64,000 nucleotides of DNA from Streptomyces capillispiralis (GCF_007829875.1 NZ_VIWV01000001.1:6894001-6958000); one strand, 5' to 3'; shown: positions 41,585-50,867, counted from the stretch's first letter. Translations and numbers: made by a program. Notes: generated by a model from the sequence alone, not told the origin.

Positions 41585-43390
41585 TCATTCGGCTCCCTCC
41601 ATGGTGCCCCCGTTCTGCCGCCTTACGGTGCACACGACGAGATGTGTGCCGGATTTCCAGGGCCCCTCACTGGTCCACGACCCGGCCTCGTGGACCGACG
41701 GATCGAAGCCGTAGTCCCGCGGCGGCACCTCCCGCGCGCACGCCGCGTCGGACGCGGTGCGCGCCTCGGCGAGCGAGACGTCCTCGCCCAGCCGGGTGAA
41801 CCCGAGCACCTGCTCGTCGTACTTCCCGCCGCACGGCACCAGCCGGGCCTCCCGCCGGGAGCGCACGTCCAGGCAGTCCCGCCGCTGCATCGTCGCGGTG
41901 TCGGCGAACGCCGTCCCGAAGCGGCGCCGCTCCCCGAGGGGCCCGTACACCGGCCCGTGAGCGCCGAGCACCAGACAGGCGGTGCGCCGCCCGGCCGCCT
42001 CGAACCCGTCCGGCGCCGGTACGACCGCCAGGACGCGGACGTCGGCCAGCCGGCCGCGCAGTTCCCGCGTGCGCTCCTCGCACCGGGCCGGCCCCTCCTG
42101 CCGCGCCTCCTCCTGCGAGGCGGCCCCGACGGACGCCACGACCTGCCCGTCGGGCACTTCGTCCGCGCAGCTCGGGTCGAGGGCCAGCCGGGGCGTGCCG
42201 GTGAACGGGGTGCCGCCGGGCCAGTCGGCCAGCACGCAGTCGCCCTCCTTCAGCGGTTTCACCAGCCCGACGGCCTCGCCGTACGGGGCCGCCGTCCCGC
42301 CGGGGCCGCCCTCCCGGTCCGCCAGCGCGTACCAGGCCCCGCCCAGGGCCAGCACCAGGCCCAGCCCGCCGGCGAGGACGGCGCGCAGGGCGTGCGGGCG
42401 GGGCCGGCGGCGGGTACCGGAGGCGAAGGCGTGGGGGTCCGCCTCGGGCGCGGGGCGCGGGGAGGCGTCCCACGGCGGCTGCGACCCCAGGTCCGTCCGC
42501 GTCCGCGCGGAGGCGTCCGACTGGGGCGTGACGATCCGCGCCAGCTCGGCCTCCACCTCCCGCGCCGGCGTCCGCAGGTCCGGGTCCTTGGCGAGCAGCC
42601 CCCGCAGCACCGGCTCCAGCGCCCCCGCCCGCACCGGTGGCAGTGGGTCCTCCATGACCACCGAGGTGATCGACGCCAGGGGGGACTCCCGCTCGAACGG
42701 ACCGCGCCCCTCCACCGCGTGGTAGAGCGTGCAGCCGAGCGAGAACAGGTCGGCCGCGGGGGTGGGCGGGCCGCCGGTGGCCCGCTCGGGGGCCAGATAG
42801 CCCGCGGTGCCGACCAGCACGGACGCCATGGTGTGGCGCGTCTCCCCGGTGTCGGGCTGGACGGAGATGCCGTAGTCGGTGAGCAGGACCCGCCCGTAGG
42901 GCGCGCCGGTGCGGTCGGGGGCGAGCAGGATGTTCGCCGGCTTCACGTCCCGGTGCATCACGCCCCGCTCGTGCCCGGCGGTCAGCGCGTCCAGGACCGC
43001 CAGCCCGATCCGGGCGCACTCGGCGGGGGCGGGCGGACCGTTGCGGGCGAGGAACTCCCGCAGGTCGACGGCGCCCGCGACGTACTCCATGACGATCCAC
43101 GGCAGCCCCTCGTGCTCCAGCACGTCGTGCACGGTCACCACGTGGGGATGACCGCGCAGACCGGCCGCGTGCCGGGCCTCCGCGCGCGCCCGGGCGACCC
43201 GGGCCTCGCGCTCCTGGCCGGGCTCGGCCGGGTCCCCGAACACGATCTCCTTCAGCGCAACCTCGCACGCCAGTCGCTGGTCGTGGGCCAGCCAGACGTG
43301 TCCCATGCCGCCACCGCCCAGCCGGTGCAGCAGCAGATAGCGGCCGGCGATCACCCGGCCCACTCCCGACGTCGGGGATCCTGAGGGCAT
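41585..43390 (-). CDS. Ser/Thr protein kinase with extracytoplasmic Cys-containing domain
   Basis: A 601-residue Hanks-type kinase. The kinase domain (about 15-275) has GGGGMGHVW, the ATP Lys in VALKEI, HRDVKPANI, TDYG in place of DFG, and GYLAPERA. A Pro-rich juxtamembrane stretch precedes one membrane segment (about 335-355, LRAVLAGGLGLVLALGGAWYAL, middle part). The outer region (about 380-600) has spaced Cys residues and EGDCV, resembling septum-formation-type domains. No PASTA repeat is present; the upstream lipoprotein carries one. The start is the ATG at 43390. Confidence 0.9.
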   Translation of the reverse strand: MPSGSPTSGVGRVIAGRYLLLHRLGGGGMGHVWLAHDQRLACEVALKEIVFGDPAEPGQEREARVARARAEARHAAGLRGHPHVVTVHDVLEHEGLPWIVMEYVAGAVDLREFLARNGPPAPAECARIGLAVLDALTAGHERGVMHRDVKPANILLAPDRTGAPYGRVLLTDYGISVQPDTGETRHTMASVLVGTAGYLAPERATGGPPTPAADLFSLGCTLYHAVEGRGPFERESPLASITSVVMEDPLPPVRAGALEPVLRGLLAKDPDLRTPAREVEAELARIVTPQSDASARTRTDLGSQPPWDASPRPAPEADPHAFASGTRRRPRPHALRAVLAGGLGLVLALGGAWYALADREGGPGGTAAPYGEAVGLVKPLKEGDCVLADWPGGTPFTGTPRLALDPSCADEVPDGQVVASVGAASQEEARQEGPARCEERTRELRGRLADVRVLAVVPAPDGFEAAGRRTACLVLGAHGPVYGPLGERRRFGTAFADTATMQRRDCLDVRSRREARLVPCGGKYDEQVLGFTRLGEDVSLAEARTASDAACAREVPPRDYGFDPSVHEAGSWTSEGPWKSGTHLVVCTVRRQNGGTMEGAE

Positions 43391-43394
43391 CCGG

Positions 43395-44885
43395 TCACTC
43401 CCGGGTTCGGCGGGGGCCGACGGCGGGGGTGCTCTCGGCGGGCGCCCCGGTGGCCGGGGCGGTGGTGGCGGCCGGGGGGCTGCTCGCGGAGGTGCCGGTC
43501 GCCTGCGGGGGCGTGCCGCCGGTGCCCGGGCCGGCGGGCGGCGGCGAGGAGGCGGTGGTCCCGGGCGGCGGCTCGGCCGGACCGGACGGCGGTGAGCCGG
43601 TGCCGCTGCCCGGGTCGGAGGACGGCGGTGGTGCGGAACCGTCCTTCGGCGGGGGCGTGGACCCGTTGTCCGGCGGGGGAGGCGGTGACGTGGGTCCCGG
43701 TGAGGCGGGGCGCTCGGACCCGGCCGGCCCGGACGACGACGCGGGTGGCGAGGAGGGACGCGCGGAGGAGGGGGAGGACGGTGGCGAGGAGGGCGAGGAC
43801 CGCGGCGCGGAAGCGGAGGACGGCGCAGTGGAGGGAGCCGACGGCGACCGCGAGTCGTCCGTCGCCCGTGAGGACCCCGGGCCCGGGGGAGTGCTCCCCT
43901 CACCGGACGACGCACCCCCGCCCGCGCCCTCCACCACGCTCAGCGTGACGTACGCCCCGAACCGCAGCTCGGCTCCGGCCGCCGGGTCGGACCCCGTGAC
44001 CCGCGCACCGTCCGGTGGAAGGTCCTGCCCCTCGTGGGCGACCGCCAGTCCCCGCCCGGCCAGCCGCCGGCTCGCCTCACCGAACGTGGTCCCGGTGAGC
44101 TGTGGCACCGCCCGGCGCCGCCGTGTGTCGAAGGCGGAGTCCTCCTCGCCCGACGTGCCCACGGGCCGCTCGACACCCCGGCCGGGATCCTCCACGTCGA
44201 CGAGGGCGATGCGCTCCAGTTTCCGGGACGCGGGCCGGACCACGACGACCTCGGAACGGTCGTAGCCCTTCCATTTCTCGTTCCCGTCGTCGAACGTGAC
44301 GGAAATCCTGCTCTTGTCCCCCTCGAAGGGCCGCAGTGGATTCCCGCACGAACACTTCACCGCCGGCAGCCCCTGCTCATCGACCAGAATCGCGATTCCC
44401 GCCTGGAGCAGCGCATTGAAGGGAACAGCCTTTCCCTTTTTGTAGTCGTGATTCCTCACGAGCGTGTCGTGACGCAGGAGAACAGGAGTGAGCCGGTCGA
44501 GATACGCCGGTATCCCCGCGGTGCTCAGGTCCAGTGCCTCCGCCCACGCCCGCGCCTTGCGGTCGTTGCGCGGGTCGGTGAGATAGCGCTTCAGCCGCTC
44601 GACGTCGCAGACCGCGGCCTCCTCGGTGCCTCCGTACAGCCCCGGCGTGTCTCCCTGCTGCAGGCCTCCGCGGGCCGGCCGCGACCGCACGGCGGCGTCC
44701 CGTCCCAGTCCGCTGCTCTCGTCGAAGAAGGGCGCCAGGGAAGCGGTTCCCGCGGCGACCGCCTGCACATCGAACAAAGGTGTGGCCGATTCGCAACCGC
44801 TGACGACCAGAACCGACAACGACAGGACGGCGATCTTCCGAATTACCGTTTTCCCCGCCCTGCGCACAGATGAACGAACTTCCAT
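43395..44885 (-). CDS. Lipoprotein with DUF6777-like region, PASTA domain and Pro/Ser-rich tail
   Basis: A 496-residue secreted lipoprotein. The signal peptide ends in the lipobox VVSGC (Cys near 31). The next region (about 40-230, with a CSCGNPLRPF motif and DYKKGKAVPFNALLQAGIAILVDEQG, key part PFNALLQAG) fits the DUF6777 family. A single PASTA domain follows (about 240-315, VPQLTGTTFGEASRRLAGRG). The last 170 residues are low-complexity Pro/Ser/Thr/Gly, as in wall-spanning tethers. It ends four bases before the kinase gene, so the two are coupled and may form a split PASTA receptor. Confidence 0.85.
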   Translation of the reverse strand: MEVRSSVRRAGKTVIRKIAVLSLSVLVVSGCESATPLFDVQAVAAGTASLAPFFDESSGLGRDAAVRSRPARGGLQQGDTPGLYGGTEEAAVCDVERLKRYLTDPRNDRKARAWAEALDLSTAGIPAYLDRLTPVLLRHDTLVRNHDYKKGKAVPFNALLQAGIAILVDEQGLPAVKCSCGNPLRPFEGDKSRISVTFDDGNEKWKGYDRSEVVVVRPASRKLERIALVDVEDPGRGVERPVGTSGEEDSAFDTRRRRAVPQLTGTTFGEASRRLAGRGLAVAHEGQDLPPDGARVTGSDPAAGAELRFGAYVTLSVVEGAGGGASSGEGSTPPGPGSSRATDDSRSPSAPSTAPSSASAPRSSPSSPPSSPSSARPSSPPASSSGPAGSERPASPGPTSPPPPPDNGSTPPPKDGSAPPPSSDPGSGTGSPPSGPAEPPPGTTASSPPPAGPGTGGTPPQATGTSASSPPAATTAPATGAPAESTPAVGPRRTRE

Positions 44886-44918
44886 CACCGCTCCCCCCGG
44901 CGGTCCCCTTGACGCATC

Positions 44919-44946
44919 ATGCTACTGGAGGAAAATGCCCGTTCAA
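44919..44946 (-). promoter_or_regulatory. Promoter of the lipoprotein-kinase operon
   Basis: On the minus strand, TTGAAC (44946-44941) and TAGCAT (44924-44919) are 16 bp apart and match -35 and -10 boxes for a housekeeping-type sigma factor. The start point would be near 44911, leaving a leader of about 26 bases with a GGGGGAG ribosome binding site before the ATG at 44885. Confidence 0.6.
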
Positions 44947-44968
44947 GGGGATACGGGAAACAGTGAAT

Positions 44969-45919
44969 TCAGTTCCCGCGTGCGTGCAGTGAGGCCAGAT
45001 AGGCGTTGTACGCCTCGAGTTCCCGGTCGCCGTCCCGCTCGGCGGCGCGATCCGTGCGTTTGGCCTGCCGCTGGTCCGAGGCGTACCACTGGAACAGCAG
45101 CGCGAGCAGCACCAGCACGGAGGGGACCTCGCTGAACGCCCAGGCGATCCCGCCCGCCGCGTTCTGGTCGGACAGCGCGTCGACGGCGAGTGAGGCGGGC
45201 GGGTTCTCGAACGTCGTGACCATCGGGGCCGACGCCATCATCAGCGCGATGCCGAAGAACGCGTGGAACGGCATGCCCGCGAACAGTTCCAGCATCCGCA
45301 TCAGATACCCCGGCCGGTGCGGGCCCGGGTCCACGCCCATGATCGGCCAGAAGAAGACCAGGCCGACGGCGAGGAAGTGCACCATCATCGCGATGTGCCC
45401 GACCCCGGAGCCCATCAGGAAGTCGAACAGCGGGGTGAAGTACAGGCCGTACAGGCTCGCGATGAACAGCGGGATGGTGAACACCGGGTGGGTGACGATC
45501 CGCATGTAGCGGCTGTGCAGCAGCATCAGCAGCAGTTCGCGCGGCCCCTTGCGGCCCCTCCCGGCCGGCGGCAGCGCGCGCAGGGCCAGGGTGATCGGGG
45601 CGCCGAGCAGGATCAGGATGGGCGACACCATGCTGATCACCATGTGCTGCACCATGTGCACGCTGAACATGACCATGCCGTAGTCGTTCAGCTTGGTGCA
45701 CATCATGAGCCCGATGCTCAGCACACCGGTGAAGAACGCGATGGTCCGGCCCACCGGCCACTTGTCGCCCCGCCGTACCAGGCGCGCCACGCCCCAGCCG
45801 TAGAGGGCCAGCCCCAGCAGGCAGGCGACGAGGAAGAACGGGTCCGTCGACCAGGCGAGCCCTCGCCCCAGCGTGAACGGCGGCAGATCCATGGTCATGC
45901 CGTGCCCGCTGTGATCCAT
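44969..45919 (-). CDS. CtaG-type cytochrome c oxidase assembly protein
   Basis: A 316-residue membrane protein of the caa3_CtaG family with about seven helices, involved in copper insertion into cytochrome oxidase. The N terminus MDHSGHGMTMD is His/Met-rich and suited to copper binding. Conserved His residues lie in FSVHMVQHMVISM and HIAMMVHFLAVGLVFFWPIMG. The C-terminal tail is charged and cytoplasmic. The start at 45919 is preferred since it begins the metal-binding motif. Confidence 0.9.
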   Translation of the reverse strand: MDHSGHGMTMDLPPFTLGRGLAWSTDPFFLVACLLGLALYGWGVARLVRRGDKWPVGRTIAFFTGVLSIGLMMCTKLNDYGMVMFSVHMVQHMVISMVSPILILLGAPITLALRALPPAGRGRKGPRELLLMLLHSRYMRIVTHPVFTIPLFIASLYGLYFTPLFDFLMGSGVGHIAMMVHFLAVGLVFFWPIMGVDPGPHRPGYLMRMLELFAGMPFHAFFGIALMMASAPMVTTFENPPASLAVDALSDQNAAGGIAWAFSEVPSVLVLLALLFQWYASDQRQAKRTDRAAERDGDRELEAYNAYLASLHARGN

Positions 45920-45975
45920 CCGCCGGCTCCAATGTCGTGCAGTTCGTACGCGATCCGTGCGCCCTCAGCGTACGA

Positions 45976-46007
45976 CCGACCCCGGTCACAGCGGTGACCG
46001 GGGTCGG
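45976..46007 (-). terminator. Terminator after pfkA
   Basis: CCGACCCCGGTCAC and GTGACCGGGGTCGG form a perfect 14-base stem with an AGCG loop, 58 bases downstream of the pfkA stop and upstream of ctaG. There is no U tract. Stem strength and position make an intrinsic terminator likely. Confidence 0.7.
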
Positions 46008-46064
46008 GGAAGCACGGCCGTCGCGTGGACTGCCGGGAACCGGGCCCTCAGCGGCGCCGCGGGA

Positions 46065-47090
46065 TCACAGCACGCACTCCGCCTCCGCGTACCGCGCGTC
46101 CGGCACCGTCTTCAGCGTCTCCACGGCCTCCGCGAGGGACACCATCACGATGTCCGTGCCCCGCAGCGCGGTCATCCGGCCGAACTCCCCCCGGTGCACC
46201 GCCTCCACCGCGTGCCACCCGAACCGCGTCGCCAGCACCCGGTCGTACGCCGTGGGCGTCCCGCCCCGCTGCACGTGCCCGAGGATCACCGGACGCGCCT
46301 CCTTGCCGAGCCGCGCCTCCAGCTCCAGGGAGAGCTGCCGGGCGATCCCGGCGAACCGCTCGTGGCCGTAGACGTCCTTGCCGCCCTCGTCGAAGTCCAT
46401 CGTCCCGGGCTTGGGCTTGGCACCCTCCGCGGCCACCACGATCGCGAACCGCTTGCCGGCCGAGAACCGCTCGCCGACCTTCGCGGTCAGCTCGTCGATG
46501 TCGAAGGGGCGTTCGGGCACGACGACGGCGTGCGCGCCGGCCGCCATGCCGGAGTGCAGCGCGATCCAGCCGGTGTGACGGCCCATGACCTCCACGATCA
46601 GCACGCGCTGGTGGGACTCGGCGGTGGTCTTCAGCCGGTCCAGGGCCTCGGTCGCCACGCCGACGGCCGTGTCGAAACCGAAGGTGACGTCCGTGACCGC
46701 GATGTCGTTGTCGATGGTCTTCGGCACGCCCACTATCGGCAGGCCGTTGTCCGACAGCAGCCGGGCCGCCTTCAGCGTGCCCTCCCCGCCGATCGGGATG
46801 ATCGCGTCGAGGCCCAGCTCCGCCACGTGGCCCCTGGCCCGCTCCACACCGTCCCGCAGGTGCTCGGGACGCACCCGGGAGGAGCCGAGGATGGTGCCGC
46901 CGCGGGCGAGGATGCCGCTCACCGCGTCGAGGTCGAGCTTGAGGTAGTCGCACTCCAGGAGGCCCTTCCACCCGTCCCGGAAGCCGATGACCTCGTCGCC
47001 GTGGTCGACGACGGCGCGGTGCACGACGGACCGGATGACGGCGTTCAGGCCGGGGCAGTCGCCGCCGGACGTGAGGACACCAATGCGCAT
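46065..47090 (-). CDS. pfkA: 6-phosphofructokinase
   Basis: Pfk phosphorylates fructose-6-phosphate in glycolysis. The 341-residue protein has LTSGGDCPGLNAVI, the nucleotide site IGGEGTLKAA, the catalytic PKTIDNDI and EVMGRHTGWIAL. In GGEGT the residue that decides the donor is Gly, which fits ATP rather than pyrophosphate, while Lys in PKTIDND is typical of the actinobacterial group. Streptomyces have several pfkA genes; this copy would correspond to one of them. The start is ATG at 47090, after a roughly 200-bp non-coding stretch. Confidence 0.95.
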   Translation of the reverse strand: MRIGVLTSGGDCPGLNAVIRSVVHRAVVDHGDEVIGFRDGWKGLLECDYLKLDLDAVSGILARGGTILGSSRVRPEHLRDGVERARGHVAELGLDAIIPIGGEGTLKAARLLSDNGLPIVGVPKTIDNDIAVTDVTFGFDTAVGVATEALDRLKTTAESHQRVLIVEVMGRHTGWIALHSGMAAGAHAVVVPERPFDIDELTAKVGERFSAGKRFAIVVAAEGAKPKPGTMDFDEGGKDVYGHERFAGIARQLSLELEARLGKEARPVILGHVQRGGTPTAYDRVLATRFGWHAVEAVHRGEFGRMTALRGTDIVMVSLAEAVETLKTVPDARYAEAECVL

Positions 47091-47290
47091 AGCCCGAAAC
47101 AACCTTCTCGATGTGGGCCGGGACCGGACCGCGCTGTCCGGCTCGATCCCCGCCACCCTAGCGGCATCCGGGGCCCGCAACGCACCCCGCGTCCGCCTGC
47201 TGGACGACCCCGCTCACCTGTGCGGAGCAGCCGTCAGACGGGCCGGTTACGCCCGTCCGACGGCCGGGTGTCCACAGGGCCGCGGGTGCC

Positions 47291-48019
47291 TCAGGCGGGC
47301 TGCTGCGCCGCCGCGATGCGCTCGTCGCGCAGCGCCTCGTACCAGCGGTCGTCGGTCGGCGGCAGCGCGTTGACGTCGAGCGCCAGCTTCAGCAGCAGGT
47401 CCGCGATCAGCGGGTTGCGGGCGAGCACGGGACCGTGCATGTACGTGCCGAAGACGGTGTCGTTGAACGCGCCCTCGGTGCCGTCCCCGGTGCCGTTGCC
47501 GTTGCCGAAGCGGACCTGGGCGAGCGGGCGGGCGGTGGGGCCCAGGTGGGTGACGCCCTGGTGGTTCTCGAACCCGGTCAGCGGGGGCAGGCCGAGCCGC
47601 GGGTCGATGTCGCCCAGCACGTCGCCCACGCACCGCTCGCCCTCACCGCGCACCGAGACCACGTCGAGCAGTCCGAGGCCGGGCTCGCGCTGGCCGAGGT
47701 CGTTGATGAACTCGTGGCCGAGGATCTGGTAGCCGGCGCACACGGAGAAGACGATCGCGCCGTTCTCCACCGCCCGGTGCAGACCGCCGTCGCGGCGCAG
47801 CCGCTCCGCGGCCAGCCGCTGCGGACGGTCCTCGCCGCCGCCGATCAGGTAGATGTCGCCGGAGGTCGGGATCGGCTGGTCGCTGCGCACGTCGAGCCGC
47901 GCCACGTCCAGACCGCGCTGCCGCGCGCGGCGCTCCACGACGAGCACGTTGCCCTGGTCGCCGTACGTGCTGAGCAGGTCCGGATAGATCCAGACGACCC
48001 GCAGCTGGTTGTCGCTCAC
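47291..48019 (-). CDS. gatD: Lipid II isoglutaminyl synthase, glutaminase subunit GatD
   Basis: GatD releases ammonia from glutamine for the MurT-catalysed amidation of D-glutamate in lipid II. The 242-residue class I glutamine amidotransferase-like protein has the nucleophile Cys in VFSVCAGYQILGHEF, substrate residues in GFENHQG and the catalytic His in TYMHGPVLARNP. The CobB/CobQ-like look is normal for this family. It lies 23 bases after murT on the same strand. The start is the GTG at 48019. Confidence 0.93.
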   Translation of the reverse strand: MSDNQLRVVWIYPDLLSTYGDQGNVLVVERRARQRGLDVARLDVRSDQPIPTSGDIYLIGGGEDRPQRLAAERLRRDGGLHRAVENGAIVFSVCAGYQILGHEFINDLGQREPGLGLLDVVSVRGEGERCVGDVLGDIDPRLGLPPLTGFENHQGVTHLGPTARPLAQVRFGNGNGTGDGTEGAFNDTVFGTYMHGPVLARNPLIADLLLKLALDVNALPPTDDRWYEALRDERIAAAQQPA

Positions 48020-48042
48020 TTCAAGTCCCCTGAGTGTCGTGG

Positions 48043-49281
48043 TCAGTTGCCGACGCGGCGGCGCAGGTCCTGGAACGCGGTGTAGTTGGCGATGACCTCG
48101 ATCCGGCCCGGCGGGCACAGCTGCACCGCCTGGTCGAGGTTCTCGCACACCTGGAAGTGCTGGTTGGCGACCTCCAGGCGGACCGCGAGGTCCAGCTTCC
48201 GGTCCCCGACGACGCAGATCGGGTGGCCGGTCAGCCGCGTGTAGTCGACGTCCCACAGCCAGGAGGTGTCGGTGCCGTCGGCGGAGCGCGCGTTCACCGA
48301 GAGGATCACCGGGGTCGGCGGCGGGTCGATCAGCGAGAACGTCTCGAGCCAGCCCGCGGGGTTCTTGGCGAGCAGCAGCCGCAGGTCACGGCCCTCGAAC
48401 TGGACGACGTCATAGCGGCCGGCCACGGCCTGCACCTGGTACATGCGCTCCAGGGCGACCTGCGGCGGCACGCCGAAGACGGCGGCGACGGCCGCGGAGC
48501 TCGCGGCGTTGGCCTTGTTGGCGCGGCCCGGCAGCTGGAGGTGGATCGGCCAGGCGGAGCCGTGCGGGTCGAGCACGTGGTCGCCGGAGAGCGCCCAGCT
48601 CGGGGTCGGCCGGCGGAAGCCGCACTCGCCGCAGAACCAGTCGTCGCCCGGGCGCTGCATCACACCGCCGCAGGACGGGCACGACCAGGCGTCGTCCTTC
48701 CACATCTGCCCGGCGGCGACCCAGATCACATTCGGCGAGGACGACGCGGCCCACACCACCAGCGGGTCGTCGGCGTTGGCGACGACGACCGCCTTGGAGC
48801 CGGCCAGTCCCTCGCGCCAGTTCTCCGCGAGCATGCGGGTCTCGGCGGCGCGGTCGAGCTGGTCGCGGGAGAGGTTCAGCAGCGCGATGCACTTGGGGTC
48901 GGTGTCGCGGGCCACACCGGCCAGGTACTTCTCGTCGACCTCGATGACGCCGAACTTGGCGTCGGAGCCCCCGGCGAGCGCCGAGGTGATGCCGGCCGGC
49001 ATGTTGGCGCCGAGGGCGTTGGAGACGACGGGACCCGCGGCCCGCAGGGCCTCGGCGATGAGCCGCGTCGTGGTGGTCTTGCCGTTGGTCGCCGAGACCA
49101 GGACGCAGTCCAGGTTCTGCGCCAGCCTCGCCAGGAGATCGGGGTCGAGTTTGAGCGCCACCCGGCCGCCGATCACCGAACCGCTGCCGCGCCCGGCGGC
49201 GCGGGATGCCGCTGCGACCGCCTTGCCCGCGGTCACGGCCAGCTTGGCCCGCGGCGTGAGCGGGTCCGAGTTGCCTGCCAT
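48043..49281 (-). CDS. murT: Lipid II isoglutaminyl synthase, Mur ligase subunit MurT
   Basis: MurT uses ATP to activate the D-Glu carboxylate of lipid II for amidation by ammonia from GatD. The 412-residue Mur-ligase-like protein has the P-loop ATNGKTTTTRLI, EVDEKYL and the RANKANAASSAAVAAVFG region of the central domain. A zinc ribbon (CPSCGG then CGECG) is inserted at about residues 203-222, a feature of the MurT family. The C-terminal DUF1727 domain follows. The start is the ATG at 49281. Confidence 0.94.
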   Translation of the reverse strand: MAGNSDPLTPRAKLAVTAGKAVAAASRAAGRGSGSVIGGRVALKLDPDLLARLAQNLDCVLVSATNGKTTTTRLIAEALRAAGPVVSNALGANMPAGITSALAGGSDAKFGVIEVDEKYLAGVARDTDPKCIALLNLSRDQLDRAAETRMLAENWREGLAGSKAVVVANADDPLVVWAASSSPNVIWVAAGQMWKDDAWSCPSCGGVMQRPGDDWFCGECGFRRPTPSWALSGDHVLDPHGSAWPIHLQLPGRANKANAASSAAVAAVFGVPPQVALERMYQVQAVAGRYDVVQFEGRDLRLLLAKNPAGWLETFSLIDPPPTPVILSVNARSADGTDTSWLWDVDYTRLTGHPICVVGDRKLDLAVRLEVANQHFQVCENLDQAVQLCPPGRIEVIANYTAFQDLRRRVGN

Positions 49282-49428
49282 CAGTTCTCGATCCTCCTTG
49301 CGTACGCGCCGCGTCTGTGCCTGACGGCCACGTGGTGTGGACCTCAGCCTATCGAGATCCATTCGCACTCCTGAACCGCGGCACCACCGTGAGACGGGCG
49401 TTGCTGGAAGGACCGTACTCTTGCCGCC

Positions 49429-49974
49429 ATGCGACACGGCTCCATCCCCGGCGTCCACGGACGTGTGCGGCCCCTCACTCTGCTCGGCGACCCGGTGCTG
49501 CACGCGCCCTGCCGGGAGGTCACCGACTTCGGTCCTGAACTGGCGCGACTGGTGGAGGACTTGTTCGCGACGATGTACGCGGCGCAGGGGGTGGGCCTGG
49601 CCGCGAACCAGGTGGGTGTGCCGCTCAGGGTCTTCGTGTACGACTGTCCGGACGACGAGGACGTCCGGCACCGGGGCCATGTGGTGAACCCGAGGCCGGC
49701 CGAGACGGACGGGGTGGTGGTGCGCGGCCCGGAGGGCTGTCTGTCGCTGCCGGGCCTGGAGGCGGGGACGGAGCGGTACGACCACGCCGTGGTCGAGGGC
49801 TTCACGGTGACCGGCGAACCGGTCACCGTCCACGGGACCGGTTTCTTCGCCCGGTGTTTGCAGCACGAGTGCGACCACCTGGAGGGGCGGATCTACGCCG
49901 ACCGGCTGACGGGGTGGCGGCACCGCAGGCTCATGCGCCGGGCCGGCCGTGCTTCCTGGAACCGGCGGGACTGA
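49429..49974 (+). CDS. def: Peptide deformylase
   Basis: Def removes the formyl group from nascent proteins. The 181-residue enzyme has all three motifs: GVGLAANQVG, EGCLSLPG (metal Cys) and QHECDHLEG (two metal His and catalytic Glu). It is divergent from murT. A C-terminal basic tail (RHRRLMRRAGRASWNRRD) extends past the usual end. Streptomyces often carry several def genes, so this may not be the essential copy. Confidence 0.95.
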   Translation: MRHGSIPGVHGRVRPLTLLGDPVLHAPCREVTDFGPELARLVEDLFATMYAAQGVGLAANQVGVPLRVFVYDCPDDEDVRHRGHVVNPRPAETDGVVVRGPEGCLSLPGLEAGTERYDHAVVEGFTVTGEPVTVHGTGFFARCLQHECDHLEGRIYADRLTGWRHRRLMRRAGRASWNRRD

Positions 49975-50053
49975 CCGGCGCGGAACCGTGCGGGCCGGGC
50001 TTTCCGGGCCGGTCCGGCGCGATCGGTCCGCGGGAGGAGGGAGCCGGCGGCTC

Positions 50054-50695
50054 TCAGAACCCCGGTCCGCCGACCTTGTCGCCCGCCGCCGCGAGCCGCC
50101 CCCACAGCAGGTCGGCCAGGCTGCGCACCAGCTCGGCGCGGGAGCAGGGCCGTTCGCCGAGCCACCAGTCGCCGGCCGCGTGCATCATGCCGACGATGCC
50201 GTGCCCCCACACCCGGGCCAGCTGCTGGCTGCCGGGGCCGAGGTCCAGCCGGTCCTCGATCACCTGGGCCAGCTCCTCGCCCATGCGGCGCAGCAGCGGT
50301 GCGGAGTGCTTGCCGACGTCGAAGCCCTGGTCGCTCTGCGACCCCTCCGCCGGGTGCATCAGGAACCGGTACACCTGCGGGCGGGCCTCGATCGCCGAGA
50401 GGTAGGTGTCCAGGGTGGCCTCCACCCGCTCGCGCCGCTCCGCCGGGGCGTCCAGCGCGGCGCGCAGCGAGTCCAGCAGCGCGTCGGTGTGCCTCTTGGC
50501 CAGAGCGGCGTAGAGTCCTCCCTTGTCACCGAAGTGCCGGTAGAGGATCGGCTTGGTGATGCCGGCCTCGGCGGCGATCGCGTTCATCGAGGCCTGCGGG
50601 CCGTCGCGCAGCACCACGCGGTCGGCGGCCTCCAGCAGTTCGCGCCGGCGTCGGTCGGCGGACCGCTGCTGATCGGTCCGCTGTGTGGTCTCCAT
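50054..50695 (-). CDS. TetR-family repressor
   Basis: A 213-residue regulator with the N-terminal TetR helix-turn-helix (about residues 17-63, ADRVVLRDGPQASMNAIAAEAGITKPILYRHFGDKGGLY, key part GITKPILYRHFGDK). The ligand domain (about 90-200) is of the fatty-acid/acyl-CoA regulator look. It is divergent from an acyl-CoA dehydrogenase gene with TGTTAC/GTAACA repeats between them, so it probably senses acyl-CoA and represses both. Confidence 0.9.
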   Translation of the reverse strand: METTQRTDQQRSADRRRRELLEAADRVVLRDGPQASMNAIAAEAGITKPILYRHFGDKGGLYAALAKRHTDALLDSLRAALDAPAERRERVEATLDTYLSAIEARPQVYRFLMHPAEGSQSDQGFDVGKHSAPLLRRMGEELAQVIEDRLDLGPGSQQLARVWGHGIVGMMHAAGDWWLGERPCSRAELVRSLADLLWGRLAAAGDKVGGPGF

Positions 50696-50810
50696 GAGCT
50701 CTCCCCACCCGTGCTGATTCGGTGACGCCTGCGCAAACTAACACTGAAGTCGCCCCGGTCCTCGAACGGGATGCCGACCGGTCCTGGGGAGTTGACTTTT
50801 CCTACCCACC

Positions 50811-50840
50811 AGTAACAGACTCGTGTTACCGCAAGTAACA
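50811..50840. promoter_or_regulatory. TetR-type operator before the acyl-CoA dehydrogenase
   Basis: TGTTAC-CGCAA-GTAACA (50824-50840) is a 17-bp palindrome, and a third half-site AGTAACA lies at 50811-50817. The site is 28 bp before the dehydrogenase start and 116 bp from the tetR start. The form resembles operators of acyl-CoA-responsive TetR regulators. Confidence 0.65.
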
Positions 50841-50867
50841 TGCACGTGCGCCGCCGCTGGAGGGGAC

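Noticed and set aside
43395..43900. Direct repeats in the lipoprotein tail as a tandem-repeat or CRISPR-like array
   Set aside because: The repeats are irregular Pro/Ser/Thr codons in a low-complexity coding region, without constant repeat length or spacers.
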